Assembly: GCA_019745505.1 (NCBI GenBank)
Contig: JAIETE010000033.1
Location: 1-60,590 of the forward strand
DNA length: 60,590 nucleotides
Reading direction: 5' to 3'
Source of the DNA: Candidatus Obscuribacterales bacterium
GTDB taxonomy: Bacteria > Cyanobacteriota > Vampirovibrionia > Obscuribacterales > Obscuribacteraceae
A program made the translations under genes and the position numbers. The notes under the pieces are model-generated. The model made no database searches and was not told the DNA's origin. It saw only the letters and a program-made list of their open reading frames with translations. Shown here piece after piece: positions 1-8,496 of this stretch; positions within the stretch are counted from its first letter, which is position 1; each line of letters opens with the position of its first letter.

Positions 1-146
1 GCCTTCTATCACACCATCAAGAAATAGATCAATAACCGGCTAGGGGCGCCTGGAGCGCGTCCATAGTTAAAGTCTGCGGTAAGAGCGCTGGGGCAAGACT
101 TTTGCCGCGGACTGGGGTTTTTGATTGAGCATTTGGAGCCACGTAT

Positions 147-1382
147 ATGACACGAGAAGCTTACGAAACAGCGAAGGGAGGGCATAGCCAGGATGCCGAT
201 TCTCACACTCAAGCTTTGCACCGGGATTTGCACTCGACTGGACGAACGGAGACGAGGGCGGCATGGAATCGGATGTCTCACTCGACCAATGACGCCCAGC
301 CCGCAGATCTTGAGTTTGACGCCGGCAAATTGCCCAATTACACCAAGCCGGTTTTGAAGAATGGGCACTACCAGGAGTATCACTTCAATAAGAAAGAATG
401 GCCGACGGCACAATCCGCTATGTCCGCGGCATTCTTGAGCAGCGATCCAAGAGCCGTTGATTGGGCGCGTGATATGGCCAACCCGAAGACGCGCGGTCGT
501 GCGCTGAGTGATTCCGACCCAAACAAAGCCGCCGGACTTTCGGCTGCCGCTCACAGCAGTGATGCGCACGTGAGAGATTGGGCGCTGGCGCACATGGACA
601 AAAGCAGCCGCCAGGCTTTTTTGGAAGAGCGCTCCAGGCAAGATGCAAGCAAGAGAGAATCTGAGGCGAAATCCGCTCATTCAGACAAGCCTTCAGCTAC
701 GGACATCGGACGAGACATCGGACTAGACATCGGACGAGACACCGGTAGAGCCATTGGAAGAAACTCTCACGGACAGAGTCCGAACAGCGTCGAGCGGACT
801 CCTTACAGTGGCGCGACTCACAGAGAAGCTGAAAGTGTTGTTACGGAAGGCGACGAGAGACCATCCGGCTCCAGGCTTGTTCGTGAGCTCGATGAACTGG
901 CTGATTACGAAGACCGCTTGAAGGCGCCCAAACGTCAAAAGCCAATTATGACCGACAGTGAAGGATATGTGATCGATCTGCCGCAATCCGAGACAAATTA
1001 CCGTCATCTCTCCAAGATGGTGCCCAACGAGAGCATGTACACCGAGGGTGGTATCAGATGCGCGGATAAAGCTTACACCGCAGGAGTTACTATCTGGCCG
1101 TTCGATCGAGTCGGTGTTTTGTTCACCGAAGCTAACGAAAACTGCGAGCTGGCTGAGACTGTGGAAACAGCTTGTCTCTTACCGGAAGTGCTGGCGATGG
1201 ACAGTGCTCATGCGCGCACAGCCGAGGAAGCAAGACGTATTTCTAAGTCTGTGATCACCGCCACGAAATTCTGTACTGAAACGATCGATGCAGCGACCAG
1301 AGAAAAGAAGCGCCTTCAGGCTGAAAAATTAGCCGAGGAACGTGAAGACGCCGATGAGGAAGAAGAAGACACCGAGGACTGA
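147..1382 (+). CDS. hypothetical protein with internal duplication and DIGRD repeat
   Basis: I do not recognise this 411-residue protein. The start is supported by GGAG eight bases upstream of the ATG. It has no signal peptide or membrane segment and is hydrophilic throughout. Residues 94-120 and 133-158 look like two copies of one helical unit (AAFLSSD..AVDWARDM and AAAHSSD..VRDWALAHM). Residues 186-205 are a short tandem repeat of the type DIGRD. The C-terminus is a charged tail of Glu/Asp. A 223-codon antisense frame overlaps its 5' half and is taken as a shadow because this strand has the ribosome binding site and protein-like composition. Function unknown. Confidence 0.7.
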   Translation: MTREAYETAKGGHSQDADSHTQALHRDLHSTGRTETRAAWNRMSHSTNDAQPADLEFDAGKLPNYTKPVLKNGHYQEYHFNKKEWPTAQSAMSAAFLSSDPRAVDWARDMANPKTRGRALSDSDPNKAAGLSAAAHSSDAHVRDWALAHMDKSSRQAFLEERSRQDASKRESEAKSAHSDKPSATDIGRDIGLDIGRDTGRAIGRNSHGQSPNSVERTPYSGATHREAESVVTEGDERPSGSRLVRELDELADYEDRLKAPKRQKPIMTDSEGYVIDLPQSETNYRHLSKMVPNESMYTEGGIRCADKAYTAGVTIWPFDRVGVLFTEANENCELAETVETACLLPEVLAMDSAHARTAEEARRISKSVITATKFCTETIDAATREKKRLQAEKLAEEREDADEEEEDTED

Positions 1383-1518
1383 AAAGAGAACTCTGACGCC
1401 TGACTCGCGAGCTATAGCCACCGGTTTCTGAGCAACTCAAAACTATTCCCGCCCAGTGCTTTATCATATGCATCGGAGTGGTCGGAATGTTTCTTAGCAG
1501 GTTGCTCGGCTGGAACGA

Positions 1519-2751
1519 ATGGAGAGTAAAAACGTAGCCATAATTGGAGGAGGTCCGGCTGGTCTAATGGCTGCCGAGACCTTGATCAACGCCGGGCTTG
1601 GCGTCGATGTTTACGAGTCGATGCCCACATTGGGGCGCAAGTTTCTCCGGGCCGGTCTCGGCGGTCTCAATATTACTCATAGCGAGCCGTTCGAGGTTTT
1701 CTGCACCAGGTACGGCGATAAACAGCAAAAGATGCAAGAAATGCTTGATGCATTCACTCCCGGTTCACTTTGCGAATGGGTGCACGGGCTTGGTATCGAG
1801 ACTTTCGTCGGTACTTCCGGTCGCGTTTTTCCTAAGGAGATGAAAGCGGCTCCATTATTGCGCGCCTGGGTGCATCGTTTGCGAAGTGCGGGGGTTCGCT
1901 TTCATCTGAATCACAGCTGGCGTGGTTTTAACGAACAAGGACATCTGAGATTTTCCAACTCCACCGAAGAGTTTTCAATAAACCCGGACGCTGTGATTCT
2001 TGCCCTTGGTGGCGCCAGTTGGCCTCAATTAGGTTCTACAGGCACCTGGCTTTCTTGGCTCAATGAGATTGGTGTGGAAACGGAGCCATGGCAAAGCGCT
2101 AATTGCGGATTTGATGTCGCCTGGAGCGAGCATATCCGCGAGAAATTCGACGGCATGCCACTGAAAACGGTATCGCTTACTTTCACTGATTTGCAGGGAC
2201 GAAAAGAAACCCGGCAAGGCGAATTGCTTATCAAAGAGTATGGTATCGAAGGTGGTTTAATCTATTCATTTTCAAAGCGACTGCGTGACTTTATAAGTGC
2301 AAAAGGAGAGGCTACTGTTATGCTTGACCTTTTGCCGGGACGCACAAAGGAACGCGTGGTGAAAGACCTTTCGCGCCCGCGCGGCTCTAGATCTCTGTCC
2401 CGCCATCTACAGAATTGCCTCGGTAATGATGCTTTGAAGCGTGCGCTACTTTATGAGAGGGTCCAGAGAAAAACTTTCGATGAGCCTCAGGCTCTGGCAA
2501 AGTTTATCAAAGCGCTTCCGCTCACGCTTAAGAGCCCCCGTCCAATTGTCGAAGCCATCAGCAGCGCCGGCGGCGTCAGTTTCAGTTCTCTTGATGAGCA
2601 CCTGATGTTGAAAAAACTGCCTGGGACTTTTGTCGCAGGAGAGATGATCGATTGGGAAGCTCCAACTGGCGGCTATCTGCTGACTGCCTGCTTCGCCAGC
2701 GGACGCTGGGCAGCCAACGGAGTGATTGAATGGCTAGGGCAGAAGCTCTAA
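1519..2751 (+). CDS. BaiN/HI0933-like FAD-dependent flavoprotein (TIGR03862-type)
   Basis: A 410-residue NAD(P)/FAD-dependent oxidoreductase of the HI0933/BaiN family, cytoplasmic. The N-terminus carries the dinucleotide-binding fingerprint IIGGGPAGLMAAE at about residues 9-21, followed by the family segment GRKFLRAGLGGLNITHSE. The C-terminus has the second FAD-contact segment GGYLLTACFASGRWAANG. Its length is normal for the family. Family members reduce unsaturated or steroid-like substrates in a few studied cases, but the true substrate of this branch is unknown. It stands alone: 136 bases follow the preceding gene and the next gene is convergent. Confidence 0.88.
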   Translation: MESKNVAIIGGGPAGLMAAETLINAGLGVDVYESMPTLGRKFLRAGLGGLNITHSEPFEVFCTRYGDKQQKMQEMLDAFTPGSLCEWVHGLGIETFVGTSGRVFPKEMKAAPLLRAWVHRLRSAGVRFHLNHSWRGFNEQGHLRFSNSTEEFSINPDAVILALGGASWPQLGSTGTWLSWLNEIGVETEPWQSANCGFDVAWSEHIREKFDGMPLKTVSLTFTDLQGRKETRQGELLIKEYGIEGGLIYSFSKRLRDFISAKGEATVMLDLLPGRTKERVVKDLSRPRGSRSLSRHLQNCLGNDALKRALLYERVQRKTFDEPQALAKFIKALPLTLKSPRPIVEAISSAGGVSFSSLDEHLMLKKLPGTFVAGEMIDWEAPTGGYLLTACFASGRWAANGVIEWLGQKL

Positions 2752-2872
2752 TTGACGTAGCGCGTAACGAGCAGTGAGCAATGAGCAGTATCCAACCATC
2801 AGCAATCAGGACTGCCCTGTTTTGCCGTTGAGCGCGGTTGTTGCGGTAGTGTTTTGAGTAAAGCCGAATGGC

Positions 2873-3589
2873 TTAACCCGCATTTCTCTGCGAATTTTCC
2901 ACTATGCGCCCATCTTCCATGTAGACAATTCGGTCGGCGATATCCAGGATGCGATTGTCGTGAGTAACCAGGATAATGCTCGAGCCCTTTTTTCTCGCAA
3001 GGTTAAACATCAGATCGACCACGTCTCGACCGGTCTTTTTGTCGAGAGCTGCGGTCGGTTCGTCGGCTAGAACCAGCAAGGGGGACGGCGCCAGCGCCCG
3101 CGCGATAGCCACTCGCTGCTTTTGTCCGCCGGATAGCTGATCTGGATATTTTTCAAAATGCCCCGCCAGCCCGACTTCTTCCAGGAATTGCCGTGCTTGC
3201 CGTCTGGTCTCCGACGGGTCTATGTTGTGCAGCTCCAGTCCCATAGAGACATTCTGCTCAGCCGTGAGAAAGCGCAGAAGGTTGTGTTGCTGAAAGATGT
3301 ATCCAATATTCTTGCGCGTCTCAACCAAAGTCTTTTCGTCGACACCGACAAGGTTTTTGCCCAGCACATTTATCTCGCCTTCCATGGCTGTTCTGAGTGC
3401 ACCGATAAGCGTGAGGAAAGTAGTCTTTCCTGAGCCGGACGGTCCCATCAATATGACGATTTCGCCTGGCGCAATTTCGAATGAGACATTGTCCAATATC
3501 TTCTTTCGCAACTCGCCCGCGCCGAAATAGTGGCTCAAATTCCGGACCCGTACGACATCTTTTAAAGCTCGTGTGATTGTTGCTTCCAT
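2873..3589 (-). CDS. devA: DevA-type ABC exporter ATP-binding protein
   Basis: A 238-residue ATPase of a MacB/LolD/DevA-type exporter. It shows Walker A (GPSGSGKTTFL), the Q-loop (FQQHNLL), the signature LSGGQKQRVAIARAL, Walker B (LVLADEPTAALD) and the H-loop (LVTHD). Its ATG directly abuts the stop of the permease gene and is preceded by GGAGGTG, so the two are translationally coupled. It is last in a leftward unit TetR-devB-devC-devA. In cyanobacteria the DevBCA family exports glycolipids or other lipophilic compounds through TolC; the substrate here is unknown. Confidence 0.9.
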   Translation of the reverse strand: MEATITRALKDVVRVRNLSHYFGAGELRKKILDNVSFEIAPGEIVILMGPSGSGKTTFLTLIGALRTAMEGEINVLGKNLVGVDEKTLVETRKNIGYIFQQHNLLRFLTAEQNVSMGLELHNIDPSETRRQARQFLEEVGLAGHFEKYPDQLSGGQKQRVAIARALAPSPLLVLADEPTAALDKKTGRDVVDLMFNLARKKGSSIILVTHDNRILDIADRIVYMEDGRIVENSQRNAG

Positions 3590-4744
3590 CTAGAACACCT
3601 CCGCCGGATCCGCCTGGCTGAGTTTGCGCAGCGCTATGCTCGCAGAAAGAGTGCACATTACCAGTGCCATTACGAACACCAGACCGGCTCGCGCCGCCGT
3701 CATATACACCGGCATGGATGTGGCGTCCTGAGCTACCTGGTAGAGAATCAGACTAATGATGTAGCCGGGCAGGAAGCCGGCGATTGAGAGAATTATCGAC
3801 TCCTGGAATACGACTCTAAGAAGATATTCGTTGTTGTAACCGATTGCTTTGAGAGTGGCGTATTCGGGCAGGTGGTCGGCGACGTCTGAATGCAATATCT
3901 GGTAGACGATGACCACACCAACGAGAAATCCGACCAGCACGCCAAGCCCGAAAATGAATCCGATGCCTGTGCCTTCCGCCCAGTATTTCTTTTCCACTTC
4001 GGCAAACTCGGCTTTTGTATAAACGGCGACTTGCGAGCCGAACTGCCGCTCCAGCATGGACTTCACTGCTTTGGCGTCGGTCCCCGGACGCAAGCGCACC
4101 AGACCCAACTCGACTGTATTTGGTTCTGTTCGATCAACAAGAAATGGAAACGTGGTATCACTGGTGATGACAGTTCCGTCGGCTGCAAACGAAGCTCCGA
4201 TTTTGAAAAGTCCGGCAACTCTCACAGATTTTTTGTTGAGTTCCACGTCCACGTTGCCCTTCTTGAGCAGCTCTTTAATGTTTCCATAGTCAAGTCGAGC
4301 GGCCTCGTCGAACAATACATTCCTGAAGAGTTTTAGCTTGTCGAGATTCTCATTGACAGCCGGCAGCGCGAAGCTGGGTTTGGCAGGGTCGACGCCAAAA
4401 ACCAGGATCATTCGATGCTGTCCATTTTCTGGATTGCGCCAGGGCAAAGATGACAGACGCACGCTGCTGACAGACTCTACTTCCGGCAGCGCTCTAGCTT
4501 GAAAGACTCTGCTCTTTGGAAAACTTTTGGGAGAGAAGAAAGTCTGCTGTTTCGGGTGCGCCAAAACTATGTCAGCAAGCAACAAGTCGTGCGGGCGCGT
4601 CGCACCTAAAAACAGCGATTCGAGAAAGCCCAATTGCATAAAGATCAAAATGCACGCAAAGGCAATGCCCGCGACGGCTACCAAAAGTCGCATCTTCTGC
4701 CTGGTAAGAAGCAGCCATGCCAGTTTATCTCTTACTCGAATCAT
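3590..4744 (-). CDS. devC: DevC-type ABC exporter permease
   Basis: A 384-residue FtsX/MacB-fold permease of the DevC family. I start it at the ATG giving MIRVRDKLAWLLL, because DevC proteins begin just before the first membrane segment; a longer frame reaches 4813. One transmembrane helix lies near residues 17-38, then a periplasmic domain of about 200 residues, then three helices in the C-terminal third. It ends with the family-typical LRKLSQADPAEVF. It overlaps the end of devB by 20 bases and abuts devA, so it is within one operon. Confidence 0.88.
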   Translation of the reverse strand: MIRVRDKLAWLLLTRQKMRLLVAVAGIAFACILIFMQLGFLESLFLGATRPHDLLLADIVLAHPKQQTFFSPKSFPKSRVFQARALPEVESVSSVRLSSLPWRNPENGQHRMILVFGVDPAKPSFALPAVNENLDKLKLFRNVLFDEAARLDYGNIKELLKKGNVDVELNKKSVRVAGLFKIGASFAADGTVITSDTTFPFLVDRTEPNTVELGLVRLRPGTDAKAVKSMLERQFGSQVAVYTKAEFAEVEKKYWAEGTGIGFIFGLGVLVGFLVGVVIVYQILHSDVADHLPEYATLKAIGYNNEYLLRVVFQESIILSIAGFLPGYIISLILYQVAQDATSMPVYMTAARAGLVFVMALVMCTLSASIALRKLSQADPAEVF

Positions 4745-6242
4745 GATTCTCAGCGCTGTCGCCGATGAAGCGACACTCCACTTGCATGTTTGTAAGTTTC
4801 TCGACCAGAGCATTGTCTTTTGGGTCGACTGCTATTTTCACCTCGACTACACGCGCATCGCTTCCCGCGCTTGGTTCTTGTGAAAAAACACTTTGCCTGG
4901 CCACTTCCCAGCCGATGTTCAGCACCTTGCCTCTTGCCTGACCGGACATTCCGTCACCTTCGATGATGGCAGGCTGTCCGACTCTCAGACGCGGCAAATC
5001 GCTCTGGTACACCTCGGCCACTGCCACCATTTGTTGTGTATTGCCGAGATCGATGATACCTTTGGCACCGATTGTTTCACCCGGTCGCGCGTTGATTTTC
5101 AAAACCCTTCCGCTTCTGGGTGATACAACTTTGCACAGCGACAGATCGAGGGCGACCCGATCACGTCGGGCTTCCGCTTGCTTGAGTTCGGCTTCGGCAA
5201 CAGCGACATCAACCGGACGCACTTCCGCTACGCGATTCAAGTTGGCTTCTGCTTCCTCGATTCGAGAACTAAGAGTCTCGTCAACACGCTGCTTCTCCGA
5301 CAAGACTTCTGCAAGAGCCGCTTGATTGGTCTTCATTGTCGTCAATTTCGCATCGTACTGCGAGTGGCTGACAGCACCATCTGCCACCAGTTGTTTATAG
5401 CGCTCGAATTCGTTTTTGCTGAACGCCAGATCGGCGCTCGCCTTTGTGATAATTGCTTCCTGGTTTCTAATTCGATTGTTTCTCTCGCGCTTGAGCGAAT
5501 CAAGGTTTGCTTTCGCCGCCCCGATTTCGCCAAGTTTTGCACCAGCCAAAACTTTCTTCAGCTGAGTCTTCGCCAGGGCTACCGCTTCTTGCGCTTGCTG
5601 AAGCTCTTTGGACAGCCTCGGCTCCGCGTCCATCACGCAGATGACTTGCCCGGCTTTCAGCCAATCGCCTTCGTTGACGAGTAATTTCAAAATGCGCTCG
5701 TCTTTGAGAAACGCCGGAACCGACACGCGCGAAACCTGACTGAGCGGCTCAAGCCGTCCGATTGCCGCTACGCTTGCCGGTGCTATGCCTGCGCCTGAAT
5801 GTGACGTTGAAGTTGAAGTTGAAGTTGAGGTTGAGGTTGAGGTTGAGGTTGAGGTTGAAGTTGAGGTTGAGGTTGAGGTCGAAGTTGAGTTTGACGCTGC
5901 GGCTGCCAAATTCCTGCTGGCTGGTGTCACTTCAACCGGATTTCCTAAGAGGTTAGTGTTTAGCAGAGAGGCAATGCCGAATGCATTTTCGGCGGGCCGA
6001 TATAGAAACACGCCAGCAGAAAGAATTGCCATAGCAAGAGAAACAACTATGCATGCGATCAATGTCTTGCGGTTAGGCTTTAGGCCGGTCACTAATTGCG
6101 CGCTCTGGTTTTGGCCTTGGCTTTTGCCTTGGCTTTGGCTTTGGCTTTGGCCTTGGTTTTGACCATGGTCACCCTGGTTCTCACCTTCGCTTTGACTCAG
6201 GTTCCGATTTTGGTCTTTAGTTTTGTCCAAACAGCTAAACAT
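4725..6242 (-). CDS. devB: DevB/HlyD-family membrane fusion protein with low-complexity linker
   Basis: A 505-residue periplasmic adaptor for the DevCA exporter. A short cytoplasmic N-terminus rich in Gln/Ser/Gly precedes one transmembrane helix (about residues 57-79). The HlyD-type core follows: lipoyl/barrel half near SRVSVPAFLKDERILKLLVNEGDWLKAGQ, a long coiled-coil hairpin (residues about 205-345), and the second barrel half SPRSGRVLKINARPGETI. Between the membrane helix and the core is a run of about 14 Ser-Thr pairs coded by a six-base tandem repeat. DevB proteins usually lack such linkers. The gene is 56 bases downstream of the TetR gene. Confidence 0.9.
   Translation of the reverse strand: MFSCLDKTKDQNRNLSQSEGENQGDHGQNQGQSQSQSQGKSQGQNQSAQLVTGLKPNRKTLIACIVVSLAMAILSAGVFLYRPAENAFGIASLLNTNLLGNPVEVTPASRNLAAAASNSTSTSTSTSTSTSTSTSTSTSTSTSTSTSHSGAGIAPASVAAIGRLEPLSQVSRVSVPAFLKDERILKLLVNEGDWLKAGQVICVMDAEPRLSKELQQAQEAVALAKTQLKKVLAGAKLGEIGAAKANLDSLKRERNNRIRNQEAIITKASADLAFSKNEFERYKQLVADGAVSHSQYDAKLTTMKTNQAALAEVLSEKQRVDETLSSRIEEAEANLNRVAEVRPVDVAVAEAELKQAEARRDRVALDLSLCKVVSPRSGRVLKINARPGETIGAKGIIDLGNTQQMVAVAEVYQSDLPRLRVGQPAIIEGDGMSGQARGKVLNIGWEVARQSVFSQEPSAGSDARVVEVKIAVDPKDNALVEKLTNMQVECRFIGDSAENHDSSKR
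5806..5889 (-). repeat. six-base tandem repeat coding a Ser-Thr tract in devB
   Basis: About 14 copies of GTTGAR on the plus strand, read on the minus strand as alternating Ser and Thr codons. The unit is two codons, so changes in copy number would lengthen or shorten the periplasmic linker of DevB without breaking the frame. Confidence 0.85.
6106..6160 (-). repeat. six-base imperfect repeat coding Gln/Ser-rich N-terminus of devB
   Basis: Repeated TTGGCT-like units on the plus strand encode the Gln-Ser-Gln-Gly-rich cytoplasmic tail before the DevB membrane helix. This is a second codon-phased microsatellite in the same gene, less regular than the Ser-Thr tract. Confidence 0.7.
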
Positions 6243-6298
6243 GGGAGTCTCACTTTATTTCTTCAACTAATGCAAAAACGACTGTGCAAGAACGATTG

Positions 6299-6865
6299 TC
6301 ACTTTAGTTTCGAGTAGCGGCGGACGGCATCTGAGATAAGTTGGCACTGCCTTCCAATATCGGGGCTCTGTTGCTGAACATAAGGATCTGTCGAAAAGCC
6401 GCATAGATAGCTATAAACAAACATCGCCGCTTCATCGTCTTCCAGAGCCAGATAGTCTTTCAAAAGCTGCATGTACTGGCTGTAAGCTCTCTGCACACCG
6501 GGCATAGAAAAAAGTCGCTCGTCCCCGTGCTGGCGTGCAAAATCCAGCCAGACCATGCACTGTTTCGCAAGGTAAGTTCTGTATTCGACAACCTTATTTA
6601 TGAGGATGGTCATGCGTTTGTCCAAGCTTGGTGGCGTCGGCAGCTCGGCAACAATGCGCAAGTCGTGGTCAGCCTGGAAGGTCACGAGGTCTTCGAAAAT
6701 CTGCTCCTTGCTGGAGAAGTAGTGGTAGAGAGTGCCGGTCGAGACTTCCAGGTGCTCGGATAGCCCGCGCATAGTTACCTGTCCGTAACCGCGCGCGGCA
6801 AAACACTCGAAAGCCTTGCCTAGAAGCTCTTTGCGGTATTCTTCGTGGTCTACTATCTTGGGCAT
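6299..6865 (-). CDS. TetR/AcrR-family transcriptional regulator
   Basis: A 188-residue TetR-type repressor. The N-terminal helix-turn-helix is clear (AFECFAARGYGQVTMRGLSE then VSTGTLYHYFSSKEQIFEDL, residues about 14-56), and the rest is the variable ligand-binding domain. I use the ATG giving MPKIVDHEEY because TetR proteins begin about ten residues before helix 1; a longer frame runs to 7093 without TetR character. It is the first gene of the leftward unit with devB-devC-devA. A 34-base palindrome covers its promoter and start codon, so autoregulation of the whole exporter operon is likely. Confidence 0.88.
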   Translation of the reverse strand: MPKIVDHEEYRKELLGKAFECFAARGYGQVTMRGLSEHLEVSTGTLYHYFSSKEQIFEDLVTFQADHDLRIVAELPTPPSLDKRMTILINKVVEYRTYLAKQCMVWLDFARQHGDERLFSMPGVQRAYSQYMQLLKDYLALEDDEAAMFVYSYLCGFSTDPYVQQQSPDIGRQCQLISDAVRRYSKLK

Positions 6866-6897
6866 TATTTTATACCGAACGTTTGTTATAAAATAAT
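6864..6897. promoter_or_regulatory. 34-bp palindromic operator over TetR promoter and start codon
   Basis: Two perfect 11-base arms (ATTATTTTATA and TATAAAATAAT) flank a 12-base centre with AACGTT exactly on the symmetry axis; only two of the 17 base pairs mismatch. It overlaps the -10 box at one side and the ATG at the other, the position expected for a TetR autorepressor site. Confidence 0.75.
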
Positions 6898-6922
6898 ACC
6901 TCAAGCCTGGGTCGGTCGTCAA
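6893..6922 (-). promoter_or_regulatory. sigma-70 promoter for TetR-devBCA
   Basis: On the minus strand TTGACG (6922-6917) and TATTAT (6898-6893) are separated by 18 bases. Both boxes match five of six consensus bases. Transcription would start near 6886, giving a leader of about 20 bases with no clear Shine-Dalgarno. The rest of the 337-base gap up to 7202 holds no other feature I can support. Confidence 0.6.
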
Positions 6923-7202
6923 TGATTGCTTGACCGCGGCGTAACAAAGGTTTCGCAAACCCGCCACCACAGAAATTCGTGAACGCTTCAGGAAATTCTT
7001 CGAATCCTGTTGCACCCGGCGAGGCAAAACTTTCGCCCCACCGCCCCCGCAAGCCTCACCCGCGCACCAATCAGCCGAACTAATCCACCACAAGGATGGC
7101 CGAGATAACGGAGTTTATCTGCTGAACAATCTGACTCCAACCCGGGACATGCTCGAAAAAACGTAGAATGTCTGAGAGACGCATCTCATCCTCGAGGCAT
7201 CA

Positions 7203-8414
7203 ATGCAACAGAGACACCCTATTTTTTTAGTTTGGCTGGCTGTGCTTTTGACATTAGACTTAAACCCATTGGCATACGCGCAATTTGCAGATGTTGCCGA
7301 TCGACAGCTTCGCGTTGCAATAAATCCCTCAGCACTTGAAACAAAGCTTCTGGACTCAACAGATCAGAAGAAATTCAACAGCGCGATCTGGCAGGCTTCT
7401 GAATTCGCCAGACAGAAGATGGTTTTGAGTTTGCTGCGCATGAACCTGTTTAGCAAAAATCGAAACGAAGTACGTATCCTACTTGGTGAACCAAGCGCAA
7501 CCCGTAACGGGGCCGGAGAAGTAGACATTTACGAACTCGGAGAATTTGAGGGACGAAAGATCGCTCTTCAAATTCACTATTACCAAGAAAAACCGTCCAG
7601 TCTGTACATCTGCCAGCATTGTGAGCCTGGATTTTTGCACTTCAAAGCCACCGATTGGCATTGGAAAGATCCAGACATGAAAGACGCGGCGAAAGATTTC
7701 AATCGTTCGTTCCTTGTGGTTGGATGCCCGGTTAAGCATCTTTGTCAGATTATGGGTCACCCCCAGAAAGAAGGGGCTATCTGGAAGTGTGGCTCAATTG
7801 AGCTCGAATATACACCGGATAATCAAAAGGTAAAGCGCTTCAGAATGACTCCGGATCATCATGCAATCACGGACACAACTGATTGGGAAACTGATGATTT
7901 GCGCACCGTTGATGGAAGCTACGCAACTTCTATGGCTGTTTATTTGCGCCATGACGACTTAATGCATATCTTCAACAAACCTTTGATGAAATTCGACAAG
8001 TCTCGATGGGATAACTGCTGGAATCGAGATTTCATGCTGTTCGATCTCGGTCGCAACTACAAACTAATTAGCAAGACAAGGTCCGAAATTCGGGAGCATT
8101 TTGGACAGCCACAGATTACAGAAAGCACTCATCCACCAGAGTTCAATGGTAAGGAATTGAAAATGCGCTTTGCGCAACACAAACCCTACACGAAGTTTGA
8201 CTGGTACGCATTGAAAGGAACGGGATGCTGTATTCCTTCAGATCCAGGTCTATACCTCGAGCTAGTCTACAAAGAAACCAACGGGATAGAAGTCGTCGCA
8301 GGATACAGAGTTATTGAGTCCGATGTCTTTCGCGATGGCGAAAAGGAGATTCTCGGAGTCGCTCTCAACGAGCTATATGAAATACGCAACCCTCGAGGTA
8401 CAACAGGAAAATGA
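7203..8414 (+). CDS. secreted protein with three SmpA/OmlA-like repeats
   Basis: A 403-residue exported protein of unknown function. The signal peptide (residues 1-27) ends at AYAQ; GAGG six bases before the ATG supports the start. Three segments share the SmpA/BamE-type pattern of a basic residue, then V/I..xxLG.P, then a short beta-rich stretch: NRNEVRILLGEPSATR near residue 90, CPVKHLCQIMGHPQKEG near 175, and TRSEIREHFGQPQITE near 298. The first and last are clear, the middle one is degenerate. Two Cys pairs (CQHC and GCC) are present. Such repeats are often used for lipoprotein or outer-membrane contacts, but no role can be assigned. Confidence 0.78.
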   Translation: MQQRHPIFLVWLAVLLTLDLNPLAYAQFADVADRQLRVAINPSALETKLLDSTDQKKFNSAIWQASEFARQKMVLSLLRMNLFSKNRNEVRILLGEPSATRNGAGEVDIYELGEFEGRKIALQIHYYQEKPSSLYICQHCEPGFLHFKATDWHWKDPDMKDAAKDFNRSFLVVGCPVKHLCQIMGHPQKEGAIWKCGSIELEYTPDNQKVKRFRMTPDHHAITDTTDWETDDLRTVDGSYATSMAVYLRHDDLMHIFNKPLMKFDKSRWDNCWNRDFMLFDLGRNYKLISKTRSEIREHFGQPQITESTHPPEFNGKELKMRFAQHKPYTKFDWYALKGTGCCIPSDPGLYLELVYKETNGIEVVAGYRVIESDVFRDGEKEILGVALNELYEIRNPRGTTGK

Positions 8415-8496
8415 CACGGCTCGGGCGGCTCATTCAGGCAATGTCACGTGCCAAATGATAAATCTGTTCAGCTCGAAAATAAATCAAATTGGTGAT

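Noticed and set aside
9..680. 223-codon minus-strand frame over the start of the first gene
   Set aside because: It overlaps the plus-strand gene at 147-1382, which has a proper ribosome site and protein-like composition; the antisense frame is rich in Arg/Ser/Pro/Cys with no motif.
5785..6317. Plus-strand frames rich in Glu-Val or Leu-Ala repeats
   Set aside because: Shadows of the codon-phased repeats in devB on the minus strand.
6866..7093. Longer TetR protein starting at 7093
   Set aside because: The added 76 residues have no TetR features and cross the promoter and palindrome; the family start is at 6865.
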